Assembly (NCBI GenBank): GCA_964537965.1
Contig: CAZIDB010000018.1
Location: forward strand, 1-31,713
DNA length: 31,713 nucleotides
Direction of reading: 5' to 3'
DNA from: SURF-24 sp964537965
GTDB taxonomy: Bacteria > Bacteroidota > Ignavibacteria > Ignavibacteriales > SURF-24
Below, one piece after another: positions 8,811 through 17,931 of the stretch (position 1 is its first letter; each line of letters begins with the position of its first letter). The translations under genes were made by a program, and so were the position numbers. The notes below the pieces were generated by a model. The model was not told the origin of the DNA, did not search any database, and worked only from the letters and a program-made list of their open reading frames with translations.

Positions 8811-9374
8811 ATGGAAGCCGAAAAAAATTTTATAGACATGAATTTCCTTATCGCCCAAATAAAGAAAGATCTTGAAAAGGAATTCAAACAAAAGATGCAG
8901 CGGCGTGAATCCACGGCAAGAAATATTAATAAAATAGTTGACAGGGATATAACCCACGGAGAACGAATTGCCGATAAAGTCGCATTAATAGGCGGAAGCT
9001 GGCGTTTTATAATTGGATTCGCAGTTTTCCTTATTGTGTGGATGTTCATTAACACTTTTATACTTGCAGCAAATGCCTATGACCCGTACCCGTATATTTT
9101 ATTAAACCTGTGTCTTTCCTGCCTTGCAGCAATACAAGCACCAATCATTATGATGTCTCAGAACCGGCAGGCAAAAAAAGACCGGCTTGAATCTGAAGAG
9201 GATTTCAGAACAAACACACGAAGCGAAGTTCAGATACAGGAAATTGTTGCCAAGCTGGATTTGTTCATGGACTTATTCATCAAAATTAATTTTGAACAAA
9301 AAGAAGATCAGTTCAAGAAAATCCATAGAATGCTTGAAGAAATTCACGAGCATTTGCATAACAAGAAACCGTAA
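8811..9374 (+). CDS. DUF1003 family membrane protein
   Basis: 187 residues from the ATG at 8811, set by a strong AAGGAGG at 8799-8805. A charged N-terminal segment of about 65 residues precedes two membrane helices (about 67-88, FAVFLIVWMFINTFIL; and about 96-116, ending AAIQAPIIMMSQNRQ). A charged, coiled-coil-like C-terminus follows. The pair of helices with the NRQAxxDR-like exit is typical of DUF1003 proteins, whose function is not established. The spacing to the HAD gene downstream is 32 bases, so they may be co-expressed. The 199 bases upstream (8612-8810) show nothing I can name beyond this ribosome binding site. Confidence 0.85.
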   Translation: MEAEKNFIDMNFLIAQIKKDLEKEFKQKMQRRESTARNINKIVDRDITHGERIADKVALIGGSWRFIIGFAVFLIVWMFINTFILAANAYDPYPYILLNLCLSCLAAIQAPIIMMSQNRQAKKDRLESEEDFRTNTRSEVQIQEIVAKLDLFMDLFIKINFEQKEDQFKKIHRMLEEIHEHLHNKKP

Positions 9375-9406
9375 CAAAACAATTAAACACTTACTTGGTC
9401 TAAGAT

Positions 9407-10771
9407 ATGAAAAAGAAATTTGTAAATATCGAAGAAGTAGTACAGGTTATAAGCCAGCAGGGTTTTGAATTTGCAGTCATTCATAATCCTGAATATGTTT
9501 ATCCGTCTTTTGAAATCCATCCGCTTGCAGAAAAAATTTTAACTCCGGCAAATACATTAATGGCTGTTGTATGTGATCTTGACGGTACTTTAGCCACCAC
9601 CGAAGAATTAAGCATTTACTCGCTGGAATTTATGGTAAGGCAAATAAGCGGGAGATATACAAGTGAAAGCTGGAAGGGCTTCGATCCTTTCATTGATTAC
9701 CCGAACATTATAGGAAACAGCACTACAAAACACATCGAATATTTAATTTCAAGGTATAGTAATTTTATAAATCCTGATTGCCTGAAAAAAGCTTACTTCT
9801 GTGCAGCAATTTGGACGATGACAACAGGGCACGATAAACAAAGGGCGGACGAAGTAAAATCAAATCTTATAAATCTTGGTTGCAAAAATATCCTCCTTGA
9901 TAAAAGACTAAACGAACTTATAGCAGAAGGTATTTTTGATGAGGATTTGATCCAGGATTATTTTATACCCAAGTATGGAAATGATTTTGAAACTAATGAC
10001 ATGACCGGAACTGTTAGAGCAGCAACAGATATTTTTTATCATCGCTATCATGAAATTCTTGAAGGTATTAAAGATGATAGAGGACATCGCCTTGCCGGTG
10101 AATTGTTACAGGACGGCTCTAAGCATTTAATTGAAATGATGCCGGGTGCAGGAATTTTTCTTGCTTTTATTAAAGGCTGGCTTGCTGATGAGACTGAAAA
10201 TTTTATTCCTGTTTTAAATGAATTGATGAAGATTAAAAATCCGCAGCGCTATCAACCGGTTAATTCTGAAATCATAAAAGTAAATCTTGTAAGGCTTGCA
10301 AAAACATTTGAAAAAAAACCTTTAAGAATAGCAGTTGTAACTTCTTCAATTTATTACGAGACAGATATTGTTTTAACAGCATTATTTAAAAAAGTCTCAG
10401 ACGAAGTTGATAGCTGGCCTGTCGCTGAGGAAAGGAAATCCTTCTTAAGAGCAAAGTTTTCAGACTATGCAAAATATTTTGACGCTGTTGTAACTGCAGA
10501 CGATTCAAGTGAAATAAGGTTAAAGCCGCACAGGGATTTATACAGCATTGCGCTTCATAAAATTGGAATTCCTAAAAATAAATTTGATGAAGTAATTGGT
10601 TTGGAAGACAGTGAAAGTGGAATCATATCTTTACGTACTGCAGGAATCGGGCGATGTATTGCTGTTCCCTTCAGCAAAACCAGTGGACAGGATTTAAGTC
10701 TTGCCGCACATATTTTTTATGGAGGATTACCGGAGTTATTGCTTAATTACAATATGCTTCAGGATTTTTAG
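9407..10771 (+). CDS. HAD-superfamily hydrolase with a large cap insert
   Basis: 454 residues. All four HAD motifs are present: motif I D-L-D-G-T with Asp57 as nucleophile and Asp59 as acid/base; motif II V-V-T-S-S with Thr312/Ser313; motif III Lys373 (RLKPHRD); motif IV G-L-E-D-S with Asp401. The protein should be a Mg2+-dependent phosphatase or phosphotransferase in the cytoplasm. About 250 residues lie between motifs I and II, much more than the usual C1 cap of a beta-phosphoglucomutase-like enzyme. The substrate probably depends on this unusual cap and cannot be predicted. An aldose epimerase gene follows 160 bases later, which hints weakly at sugar-phosphate metabolism. Confidence 0.85.
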   Translation: MKKKFVNIEEVVQVISQQGFEFAVIHNPEYVYPSFEIHPLAEKILTPANTLMAVVCDLDGTLATTEELSIYSLEFMVRQISGRYTSESWKGFDPFIDYPNIIGNSTTKHIEYLISRYSNFINPDCLKKAYFCAAIWTMTTGHDKQRADEVKSNLINLGCKNILLDKRLNELIAEGIFDEDLIQDYFIPKYGNDFETNDMTGTVRAATDIFYHRYHEILEGIKDDRGHRLAGELLQDGSKHLIEMMPGAGIFLAFIKGWLADETENFIPVLNELMKIKNPQRYQPVNSEIIKVNLVRLAKTFEKKPLRIAVVTSSIYYETDIVLTALFKKVSDEVDSWPVAEERKSFLRAKFSDYAKYFDAVVTADDSSEIRLKPHRDLYSIALHKIGIPKNKFDEVIGLEDSESGIISLRTAGIGRCIAVPFSKTSGQDLSLAAHIFYGGLPELLLNYNMLQDF

Positions 10772-10932
10772 ATTTTCACACCTCGTAAATATTCACGCAT
10801 AAATTTCTATAGGCTACAGTTTGAATTGAATCCCCTGAAAGTTATTTTTGGTTCCCTGAAATATTTAATAAAAAATATTTTTGGATACATTATTTTTATT
10901 ACTTACAATACACAAGTTAATCAGGGAAAAAA

Positions 10933-11934
10933 ATGAGCCGATATTCCTTTAAAGAAAATTCTTTTGGAAAACATAAAACAATTATCCTGCAGGATAATCT
11001 TAATGAAACGAAAATGGAAGTATGCCTGCGTGGTGCAACTCTTATTAATTTTTTCATTTCATTAAAAGGAAAAAGTATAAATATCCTGGACGGATACTTA
11101 ACTCCTGAAGAGCTTGAAGAACAGGCTGGCGCAAGATCATGTATTATGGCTCCATACTCAAACAGGATTAAAGACGGCAGGTTTACCTGGCAGAATGAAA
11201 CACTTCAACTTGTAAATGCGGTTAATCCTAACAAGGATGTTATTCATGGATTTGCCCGTGTTGTTAATTTCGATGTAAAGAATATTTCTGCCGATGATGA
11301 AAAAGCCGAACTGGTTTTATTTACAGATAAAATAAGAAACGGCTCATTCCCGGGTTATCCATTTAACATTAATCTTACAGTTCGATTTACGTTAAGGGAA
11401 AGGAATCTTGATTGTGAAATTACCGCTGAAAATATTGATTCGGTACCGGTTCCTTTCGGGTGCGGCTGGCATCCCTATTTTAAACTTGGCGAAGACGGAA
11501 TTGATAATTTATACTTAGAAGTTCCTGCAAAAAAAATAATCTTATTAGACGACAAATATATTCCGCTGAAAGGTAAAGATGCTTACTCTAACCTTGATGA
11601 TCATAAAGATATTGATTTCAGAACACCTTTTTTAATCGGAAATAAACTAGTTAATGTTTGTTATACGGATTTAACTACTGACGCTGATGGTATTATTCAT
11701 ACAAATCTTATTGATAAAGATGCAGGCATAAAGTTAACCGTGTATCAGAAAGGTGGCGTTACTTATGCCTTTACTGGTGATAGTGTCAGGTATCGTCCAA
11801 GAAAATCAATTGCATTAGAGCCGGTTCAGTTTATGACGGATGCTTTTAATCGTCCGGAAGTTTCCGAAGAAATAACTGGTCAGACTGGCAAAACAAGTTC
11901 ATTCAACTTTGGGTGGGCAGTTAAAGAGATATAA
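10933..11934 (+). CDS. galM: Aldose 1-epimerase (galactose mutarotase) family protein
   Basis: 333 residues of galactose-mutarotase-like beta-sandwich. Recognisable blocks are RGATLINFF, the substrate-binding Asn-Arg in APYSNRIKDGRF, VIHGFAR with the first conserved His, GCGWHPYFKL with the second His (HPYF), and the probable catalytic Glu in SIALEPVQFMTDAFN. The family interconverts alpha and beta anomers of aldoses in the cytoplasm. GGGAAAAAA lies just upstream of the ATG. Its stop codon directly abuts the stop of the convergent lipoprotein gene at 11935, with no spacer. The exact sugar is not determined, so the symbol denotes the family. Confidence 0.88.
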   Translation: MSRYSFKENSFGKHKTIILQDNLNETKMEVCLRGATLINFFISLKGKSINILDGYLTPEELEEQAGARSCIMAPYSNRIKDGRFTWQNETLQLVNAVNPNKDVIHGFARVVNFDVKNISADDEKAELVLFTDKIRNGSFPGYPFNINLTVRFTLRERNLDCEITAENIDSVPVPFGCGWHPYFKLGEDGIDNLYLEVPAKKIILLDDKYIPLKGKDAYSNLDDHKDIDFRTPFLIGNKLVNVCYTDLTTDADGIIHTNLIDKDAGIKLTVYQKGGVTYAFTGDSVRYRPRKSIALEPVQFMTDAFNRPEVSEEITGQTGKTSSFNFGWAVKEI

Positions 11935-12906
11935 TCAGAACATCATGTCAAACTGAATCATTGGTGTAAAAAGGAAATTATTAGATATTGAACTTACGCC
12001 ATTTATTAGATGCATTTTTGCACCAAGATTAATTCTGCTTTTATCATTCAGGTTTATTGTTAAGCCGGGATTTACAAAAAGTATCGTAGCAGAATCATCG
12101 CTTTCTCCCGATTCATAGGTTGTCATATTTCCGAAGATATAATAACCCGGATCCGGATTTTTATGTTCAAATTCAAGCAAGGTCTGGCTGAAGAACCCAA
12201 GTGATAAAAAGAAATCAATAAAATTGGATTGCGAATTGGAATTAAATGTAAGTGTAGCATAGTAATCAAGACACGCTTTACTTGACTTATCACTCATAAA
12301 AGTTATGTTGGTAGTTTTATCTCCCCAGAAAGGTTCATAAGTGGTAATAAGAACACTTGAAATATCATAATAAATCTTCTGCCACAAAATTCCGCCTTCC
12401 AATCTAATTCCTGAGTTTTCATCACTTTTAAAATATCCTATTCCTGCATGACCGCCTACAGAACTTTTTTCATTCTGAAAATAAGTATTTGCTCCAATAG
12501 TTAATGCAAACCTGTCTGATAAAGCAACATCTATATTTAAGCCCAAAGCTGCTTCCGGTAAATTCCAATGCATGTTATTTCCTTTATAGGAGTAAACATT
12601 CTTCCCGGATTCCTTATACGAAATACTTCCATCTGCTATAGTTGAATCGACCTGAAAAACATTTGAGCTGTTCACCTTTGTATGCTCCATTACGCTTCCG
12701 GAAATATTCTTCTGGGAATTAATTGAAATACCTGGAGAAACGGTAATTGAACCGGCGGTTTTATTCTTTGTAATATTAAGCGGCGGTGAATTTAGATTTG
12801 ATTCAAGGTTTGCTTCCTGGATGTAAAGTTTATTTGTAATTACACCACAACCCGAAAGAAGCAGAGCTATAAGTAATAGAATTATGTAAGACATTATATT
12901 TTTCAT
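11935..12906 (-). CDS. Lipoprotein, probable outer-membrane-associated beta-rich protein
   Basis: 323 residues. The N-terminus is a lipoprotein signal: hydrophobic run followed by the lipobox L-L-S-G-C, with lipidated Cys at about residue 20. The middle and C-terminal parts alternate polar and hydrophobic residues and end in Phe (IQFDMMF), a pattern seen in outer-membrane beta-barrels. I do not recognise a family. The gene lies 60 bases downstream of the 5'-nucleotidase gene on the same strand but is separated from it by a hairpin at 12931-12955. It converges with galM without any spacer. Confidence 0.75.
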   Translation of the reverse strand: MKNIMSYIILLLIALLLSGCGVITNKLYIQEANLESNLNSPPLNITKNKTAGSITVSPGISINSQKNISGSVMEHTKVNSSNVFQVDSTIADGSISYKESGKNVYSYKGNNMHWNLPEAALGLNIDVALSDRFALTIGANTYFQNEKSSVGGHAGIGYFKSDENSGIRLEGGILWQKIYYDISSVLITTYEPFWGDKTTNITFMSDKSSKACLDYYATLTFNSNSQSNFIDFFLSLGFFSQTLLEFEHKNPDPGYYIFGNMTTYESGESDDSATILFVNPGLTINLNDKSRINLGAKMHLINGVSSISNNFLFTPMIQFDMMF

Positions 12907-12930
12907 TTCCCTATTCCTTTATTAAATAGA

Positions 12931-12955
12931 GGGAAGTGATTATGCATCACTTCCC
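12931..12955 (-). terminator. Hairpin downstream of the 5'-nucleotidase gene
   Basis: GGGAAGTGA (12931-12939) and TCACTTCCC (12947-12955) form a perfect 9-bp stem with a 7-base loop, located just after the 5'-nucleotidase stop codon on the minus strand. The following sequence (TCTATTTAAT on that strand) is a poor U-run. It may be a weak intrinsic terminator or an RNA 3'-end stabiliser that lowers read-through into the lipoprotein gene. Confidence 0.5.
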
Positions 12956-12966
12956 ATAAACAATTA

Positions 12967-15102
12967 TTATTTCATTAAAATTAATTTTTTAATGTCAGAA
13001 AAGTATTCCGTTTTTAATTGATAAAAATATATTCCGCTTGTTAAACCTGTTGCATCCCAGTTTACTTTATGTGTTCCTGCTTCTTTTATTTCATCAACAA
13101 GAATAGCTACTTCTTCTCCAACCGTATTAAATACTTTTAATGTAACTTTTTCAGTTGCAGGTAATGAGAATGAGATAGCTGTACTTGGGTTAAAAGGATT
13201 TGGATAATTTTGAGTTAAAGCATATTTAGCCGGAGTTAAATCAACACTTACTTCTTCAGAATATTCATATGAGCCATCATAGTTAATTTGTTTTAGCCTG
13301 TAATAAATTACTCCGTATGATTCCAGTTTTTTAGGATCATCGGAAAAGCTATATGAATTTGAACAGGAAGTTGTTCCTTTTCCATCAACGCAACCTATAT
13401 TTTTCCATCCGCTGTTCGTCTTCCTTTCAACTTCAAAACTTTTGTTGTTTGTTTCTGTTGCGGTTGACCAGCTTAGCAAGACTTTATCACCGACAGAAAT
13501 TGCTGCAAACGAACTTAACTCAACCGGTAATGTAACACGACCTTCAACATAAGGTGAAATGATACCACCCTTTTCAATTACTACATAATCCAATAAAACC
13601 TGGAATTCCGATGAATCCTGGTAAAGATATGGATCTGAATACGGAACCTGGAAAAGGTAATCCATTGCATAGATTAAGGATTCATTGGTTGTAACTGAAT
13701 AAGTTGCCAAAGGATCAATCGGCTGGTTATTTATTGTTATCCATTGAATTCTTGAGCCAACAGGATTTGTTGGATTACAATAGTATTTCATTCCGGCTAC
13801 CTGCGGCAAATATTCATCGTTAATAATGTTTTGTGATAACGAGACAGAGGATTCCAGTGCAGACCATACCGCTGCACCTGTCATATTAATCTTAATAATT
13901 CTGTAGTCTAATCCATTAACTGTATTAAATCCATAACCGAAAACTCTGTATAAATCAGCAGGAACAATCGGTCCCGCATACAATGGTTGAGATGTTGAAC
14001 CGCCAATTGTAATTGCAACATCAGTACCGGTTTTCCAAAGGTATGCATCAGTAACGAGGTTACCAATTGGTGTATCATGCATTCCGGATATATAAAGATC
14101 CTTTGCTACTTCTTCAAAATAATCTGTTGCAACCCCACATTGCTGAGTATAAAGTTTCCCATATGTTGATTCAATTCCTGCAATAAGATTATCAACAACG
14201 CCTGCAACAGTTGGCTCTTCCGGTACATTTTGATCAAGCGGAATAAGTTGATAATCAATTACATTTACTTCTCCGGCATTTATAACCGTTTTCATCTTAC
14301 CGATATGAGAATAAGCAGTATTAGCCTGAACAATCCAAACCGGTTTGCTTAAAGGATTTATTACAATAATTGGTGTTTCCGTTAATAGATGATCATGAGC
14401 GCTTATAATCACGTTTATATAAGGTGCGGTTGCAGCTATCTGCTGGTCATAATAAATACCAAGGTGAGACATACAAATTATAAAATTGCATCCTTCACTT
14501 AGAAGTGTTGTTACCATAGTTGTTACTACTCCGTTAATATCCTCATCAACAAAAGCCGGAGCAATCTGAGAAAAATAATTTGCTTCAGGTGTTAATAAAC
14601 TAAAGATTCCCACCTTTAGGTTTCCGTATTCTTTAATAGTATACGGTTTAATATATTTTTTTAATGGTTGTACCTCCGTAGCTTCTAAATTCAGATTTGA
14701 TGATAATACCGTAAAGCCTCCTGCAGCAAGAGAGGAGTCGAAAGCAGTAAGTAGAGTAGAAGGTGTAAGGTCGAATTCATGATTTCCAACAGCCATCGCA
14801 TCAAATCCAATTGCATTCATTAATTGAAACTCTGCTATCCCAAAGTATTGATTAAAGAAAAGATCACCTATAAAAGCATCTCCGCCATGGAGAGTAATAA
14901 CATTTTTTTCAGTCATTTTTGTTAACCCGATAATTGAAGCAGCACGTGCAATTCCTCCCGTTGTTCCCTTAAGGTCCGGTGTTCTGGGACCCATTGGCGC
15001 CAGCATTGAATGAGTATCATTAACATGAAGAATTGTCAAAGTATCCTGAGCAAACACAAGAGCAGAAAGACTAAGAATCAGGACTAAAAGTAACTTTTTC
15101 AT
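12967..15102 (-). CDS. Secreted 5'-nucleotidase/metallophosphatase with T9SS sorting domain
   Basis: 711 residues from the ATG at 15102, chosen because GGAGG is well placed and MKKLLLVLILSLSALVFAQ is a signal peptide; an earlier ATG in frame at 15165 would bury it and overlap the promoter. The calcineurin-like metallophosphatase domain (about 20-300) shows ILHVNDTHS, GGDAFIGD, VGNHEFD, SHLGI and ISAHDHL, giving all metal ligands of the UshA/5'-nucleotidase family. The 5'-nucleotidase C-terminal domain follows (about 320-530). Next come a fibronectin-like stretch (LSSFAA... LLSWSTATE) and a T9SS sorting domain (NYPNPFNPSTAI ... GIYFYQLK) without the palindromic insert. It should release phosphate and nucleosides from nucleotides or UDP-sugars outside the cell. 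A Pho-box-like promoter at 15132-15187 fits phosphate scavenging. Confidence 0.9.
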   Translation of the reverse strand: MKKLLLVLILSLSALVFAQDTLTILHVNDTHSMLAPMGPRTPDLKGTTGGIARAASIIGLTKMTEKNVITLHGGDAFIGDLFFNQYFGIAEFQLMNAIGFDAMAVGNHEFDLTPSTLLTAFDSSLAAGGFTVLSSNLNLEATEVQPLKKYIKPYTIKEYGNLKVGIFSLLTPEANYFSQIAPAFVDEDINGVVTTMVTTLLSEGCNFIICMSHLGIYYDQQIAATAPYINVIISAHDHLLTETPIIVINPLSKPVWIVQANTAYSHIGKMKTVINAGEVNVIDYQLIPLDQNVPEEPTVAGVVDNLIAGIESTYGKLYTQQCGVATDYFEEVAKDLYISGMHDTPIGNLVTDAYLWKTGTDVAITIGGSTSQPLYAGPIVPADLYRVFGYGFNTVNGLDYRIIKINMTGAAVWSALESSVSLSQNIINDEYLPQVAGMKYYCNPTNPVGSRIQWITINNQPIDPLATYSVTTNESLIYAMDYLFQVPYSDPYLYQDSSEFQVLLDYVVIEKGGIISPYVEGRVTLPVELSSFAAISVGDKVLLSWSTATETNNKSFEVERKTNSGWKNIGCVDGKGTTSCSNSYSFSDDPKKLESYGVIYYRLKQINYDGSYEYSEEVSVDLTPAKYALTQNYPNPFNPSTAISFSLPATEKVTLKVFNTVGEEVAILVDEIKEAGTHKVNWDATGLTSGIYFYQLKTEYFSDIKKLILMK

Positions 15103-15131
15103 TGCGAACCTCCATTTGATTATTTCTATGT

Positions 15132-15187
15132 GAAAATTAGAATTATCACAAAAATCAGTTGTCATAAAAATGTCAAAGAGATGTAAA
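15132..15187 (-). promoter_or_regulatory. Pho-box-like promoter A (5'-nucleotidase gene)
   Basis: On the minus strand the order is TTTACA (15187-15182), 5 bp, TTGACA (15176-15171), 5 bp, ATGACA (15165-15160), then exactly 20 bp to TAATTTTC (15139-15132). The ATG is 29 bases further on. Hexamers of the form TTNACA repeated at 11 bp match the known PhoP-box pattern of Bacillus and resemble the 11-bp repeat of the E. coli Pho box. The element shares 34 identical bases with promoter B. Regulator identity is inferred. Confidence 0.75.
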
Positions 15188-15244
15188 ATTAATTTTTAAG
15201 ATAAATTTTATTTTAATCTGAAAAATGTTTATTAGTTATAACAC

Positions 15245-16024
15245 TTATTTTAATGAACAATATTTCTGCAACTCGGAAAAATCATAAGACCGGGTAACAT
15301 CTATAATCAAATCATCTTCTTTTGCCAAAGCGCCTATTATTGCTCCTATTATTGCTCCAATAGCACCAATTAGTGTGCAGGCAAACGGAGCTGTTTCTGT
15401 GAATGAAAGTCTAATTGCAAATCCATTACCATTATCATTGCCAGAGGATTCTTCTATAGCTAAAATGATGGCACCCAATAACACTCCACTACCTAAACCT
15501 ATAAGCATTCCTCCAAGTATATGTGATTCTCCCCTAATTATAATTTTTCTTATTTCATTTTTAGAGATAATTCTGTCTGAACTAAAAGTTTCTCTTTCGC
15601 TGATGCTGCTTTCTTCTTCATTGAAATGCAATTCCAATCCATTAGCAGAAAGAAGCTCACCTGTAATTGATTCACCATTATCCAGCAATATGGTTACCGG
15701 TCCGTCATCAAGATTCAAAGCATCCAATTCCCTTTTTCTTTTAGCGTTTTCCAAAACTTCCAAAAAGTATTTTTGAGTACATAACTTTTTATACAGAGAA
15801 TCCTTAATCTCAGTGTAAGCCATAAAATCCAGATATTCATCGGTCCTTTGAATAGGTATTGCATTTGTAAAACCATTAGTGTTAGAAAACAAATCGAAAA
15901 ATTCCCGTTCCTTTGCATCAATTGTATCACCTATAAAACTTTTAATTTGATCCATGTATTGATAATCCTGTGAATAAGAAATAACTGATGAAAATAAGTA
16001 AAGAACTATTAATAACTTTTTCAT
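15245..16024 (-). CDS. Exported protein with LSm-like segment and C-terminal glycine-zipper helices
   Basis: 259 residues from the ATG at 16024, fixed by AAGGAGG and a signal peptide (MKKLLIVLYLFSSVISYSQ). The mature N-terminus contains IGDTIDAKEREFFDLFSNT, which resembles VGQSVERTERDYFHLFERY in the product of 17932-19164. Then comes a small beta segment (VTILLDNGESITGELL), also mirrored there (YKIVLNDDSELIGIII). Near the C-terminus are two glycine-rich hydrophobic stretches (ILGGMLIGLGSGVLLGAIIL and LIGAIGAIIGAIIGAL), typical of glycine-zipper membrane helices. Function is unknown. Its own Pho-box-like promoter lies at 16055-16110, so it should respond together with the nucleotidase gene. 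Confidence 0.78.
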   Translation of the reverse strand: MKKLLIVLYLFSSVISYSQDYQYMDQIKSFIGDTIDAKEREFFDLFSNTNGFTNAIPIQRTDEYLDFMAYTEIKDSLYKKLCTQKYFLEVLENAKRKRELDALNLDDGPVTILLDNGESITGELLSANGLELHFNEEESSISERETFSSDRIISKNEIRKIIIRGESHILGGMLIGLGSGVLLGAIILAIEESSGNDNGNGFAIRLSFTETAPFACTLIGAIGAIIGAIIGALAKEDDLIIDVTRSYDFSELQKYCSLK

Positions 16025-16054
16025 GATGAACCTCCTTTTAAATAATTTCTGATT

Positions 16055-16110
16055 TAAAAATAGAGTTCTCATAAAAGTCAGTTGTCATAAAAATGTCAAA
16101 GAGATGTAAA
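16055..16110 (-). promoter_or_regulatory. Pho-box-like promoter B
   Basis: On the minus strand TTTACA (16110-16105), TTGACA (16099-16094) and ATGACA (16088-16083) are spaced by 5 bp, followed by exactly 20 bp and TATTTTTA (16062-16055). The ATG lies 30 bases downstream. The box region 16078-16111 is identical to 15155-15188. Similarity continues through the 20-bp spacer and the -10-like element, after which the two sequences diverge. Confidence 0.75.
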
Positions 16111-16160
16111 AGTTTTATTCGCTTATTTCTTAGTAAAAGCATTCTGAATTTATTAATTGA

Positions 16161-17080
16161 TCAAAAAATATGTCCAAAGTTAAAATATAATCCTGTAGTT
16201 TCGTTAGAGAATCCAGCATCAAAACGGACGATAAAATTATCCATGTTGAAACGTAATCCTACGGAAGGATTCATCTTCCAACCGGACAGGTCAATATCAC
16301 TAAATGACGGAAACACCTGCCCGGCATCTAATCCAAGTATACCGGTAAATCTATTGTAAATTGGAAATCTTAATTCACCGTTAAACAGGATGGAGCACTT
16401 ATCTATCAGCCTATCCTGTGGAAAACCGCGCAATGTTTTATTCCCGCCCAATGAATATAAAACCTGTACCGGAAGATTATTACATGAAATATTTTGTAAC
16501 CGGAACCGTAATGCCAAAACAGTTTTCGGATAAAATAAAATTGAATACGATTGACATTCGAAGTAATACCTGCTAAAGTCAACACCATGTTCGGTATCGT
16601 CATTAATTTTACCTGAGGTTTCAACTTCGCCCTGTAAAACCATTCCGCCGGAAGGATTAATAAAGCTGTTCCTGGAGTCGTAACGAAGATTTAAAAAGAC
16701 TGAAACGAAATAAGCGCTGGAATCTGAAGAAGATTTTACCAATTCTTTCAGTTTGCTTGTACTTTCGAAATTATAAACAGAAGCGCCTTTTAATCTTAAT
16801 CCAAATTGACCTACAAATTTTGTTGTAAATCCACGGCTTGCAGACAAACAGACTTCTACCGGTTCTTTAGTATAAAATTCCCTGTCATCATATTTTGAAT
16901 TTTTCCCGATGCCATAAAAACCATTCTTAATCATTTTGTCGTAATCGATGCTAAAATCTATTGCAACAGGATAAATTTTTCCCTGGCGTTGTTCAATGTC
17001 GGGAAAGGAAACAGCTAACCTGTACCAACGTTCACCTTTGGTACTGTTGAATGCAGTAAGATCAATAGATTCATTCTGAT
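16161..17080 (-). CDS. Outer-membrane surface-antigen (BamA/Omp85-like) protein, 5' end lost in gap
   Basis: The frame is open from the N block at 17080 to the stop at 16161, about 306 residues. An ATG at 16934 is internal, because coherent protein continues upstream of it (ERWYRLAVSFPD, then KIYPVAIDFSIDYDK). The sequence resembles the C-terminal barrel of Omp85 or bacterial surface antigen proteins: NGFYGIGKNSKYDD, YDSRNSFINPSGGMVLQGE, LGGNKTLRGFPQDRL and GLRFNMDNFIVRFDAGFS, ending LYFNFGHIF with the terminal Phe of outer-membrane barrels. The missing N-terminus could carry POTRA repeats, a patatin or a metallophosphatase domain. It follows the EEP-phosphatase gene on the same strand and probably shares promoter C. 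Confidence 0.78.
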
Positions 17081-17180
17081 NNNNNNNNNNNNNNNNNNNN
17101 NNNNNNNNNNNNNNNNNNNNNNNNNNNNNNNNNNNNNNNNNNNNNNNNNNNNNNNNNNNNNNNNNNNNNNNNNNNNNNNN
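17081..17180. other. Assembly gap of 100 N
   Basis: Exactly 100 undefined bases, the usual placeholder for a gap of unknown length. I see no shared sequence at the two edges, unlike the gap at 22002. The apparent reading frame across it is meaningless. It removes the C-terminus of one gene and the N-terminus of the next, and could hide further sequence. Confidence 0.95.
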
Positions 17181-17923
17181 TCAGGCTCAATATTAAAATC
17201 GCCTCCAATTATAAATGGAATTCTGTCCGGCAAATCTTTTAACTTTTCATTTAATGTTTCAAATTCACACGAACGATTATTTAATTTACGTGCCCATTCT
17301 TTCAATCCGTCATCATACTCTTCTTTTGATATGATATTATTTGTTAATAAATCTTCAAGGTAATTTCTTAAAGCAGGTTTGTCAGGTGGAGTCGAATTCG
17401 TATGCACATTTATTAAATAAACAGGCAATCCGTTTACATTTATCCTGGCTACTAAAGCAAAATTAGTTTCATTAAATTGAGTTGAAAAGTAATCTCCGTA
17501 CAGGCCAAACATTCCGGAAAGTTTCCAGGCATCTGTTTTTTCAAGATTATATTTTGTCCTGGCAAGAATTGTAATTCCTTCTGAAAGATTTGTAGGAAAT
17601 CCTAACGACGCTATTTTAATTCCGCAATTACAAACCTGGTGAACTTCATCCATTCCAAGCATGCGTGCTATTCTTGAGGAATATGTTTTAACAGGATTTA
17701 CTTCCTGCAGGAAAATTATATCGGCATTAATATCTTTTAACTGACTAACGAGAAACTGAAATCTTTTTTCCCTTTGCCCTTCATTTTCATATTCCCCCAT
17801 TTTAAAATTACCGTTATAATCCAGTCCTGACCAGACATTTATTGTGACAATTTTCAGATTCTGGCAGAACAAAATATTTAACAGGCAAAAAAAGAAAATC
17901 AGAAAAAACTTTTTGTACAACAT
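17181..17923 (-). CDS. Secreted endonuclease/exonuclease/phosphatase-family enzyme (3' end lost in gap)
   Basis: About 247 residues are visible, from the ATG at 17923, which has AGGAGG directly upstream, to the N block. A signal peptide (MLYKKFFLIFFFCLLNILFC) precedes a Mg2+-dependent EEP domain. Visible motifs are IVTINVWSG (conserved Asn), IFLQEVN (metal-binding Glu), INVHTNS (His) and IIGGDFNIEP (Asp-Phe-Asn). The final SDH-like catalytic motif would fall in the gap. The family includes secreted nucleases, inositol-phosphate phosphatases and neutral sphingomyelinases. Export and context suggest release of phosphate from nucleic acids or phospholipids. It starts 8 bases after the stop of the upstream gene, so it belongs to the operon behind promoter C. 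Confidence 0.85.
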
Positions 17924-17931
17924 ATTTCCTC

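Noticed and set aside
10833..10883. Repeated CCCTGAAA and ATTTTTGG upstream of galM, with a TATTTTTG -10-like element
   Set aside because: The repeats are short and AT-rich, and the nearest TTTG lies about 25 bp from the -10-like element, longer than expected, so no promoter is claimed.
11932..11937. Abutting stop codons of galM and the convergent lipoprotein gene
   Set aside because: Striking but common in compact genomes; no shared terminator hairpin is visible and nothing follows from it.
17015..17180. Continuation of the EEP enzyme through the N block to a stop at 17015
   Set aside because: The continuation encodes no EEP features and lies in a different frame from the coherent Omp85-like protein that covers the same bases. 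The join is a product of the arbitrary 100-N length.
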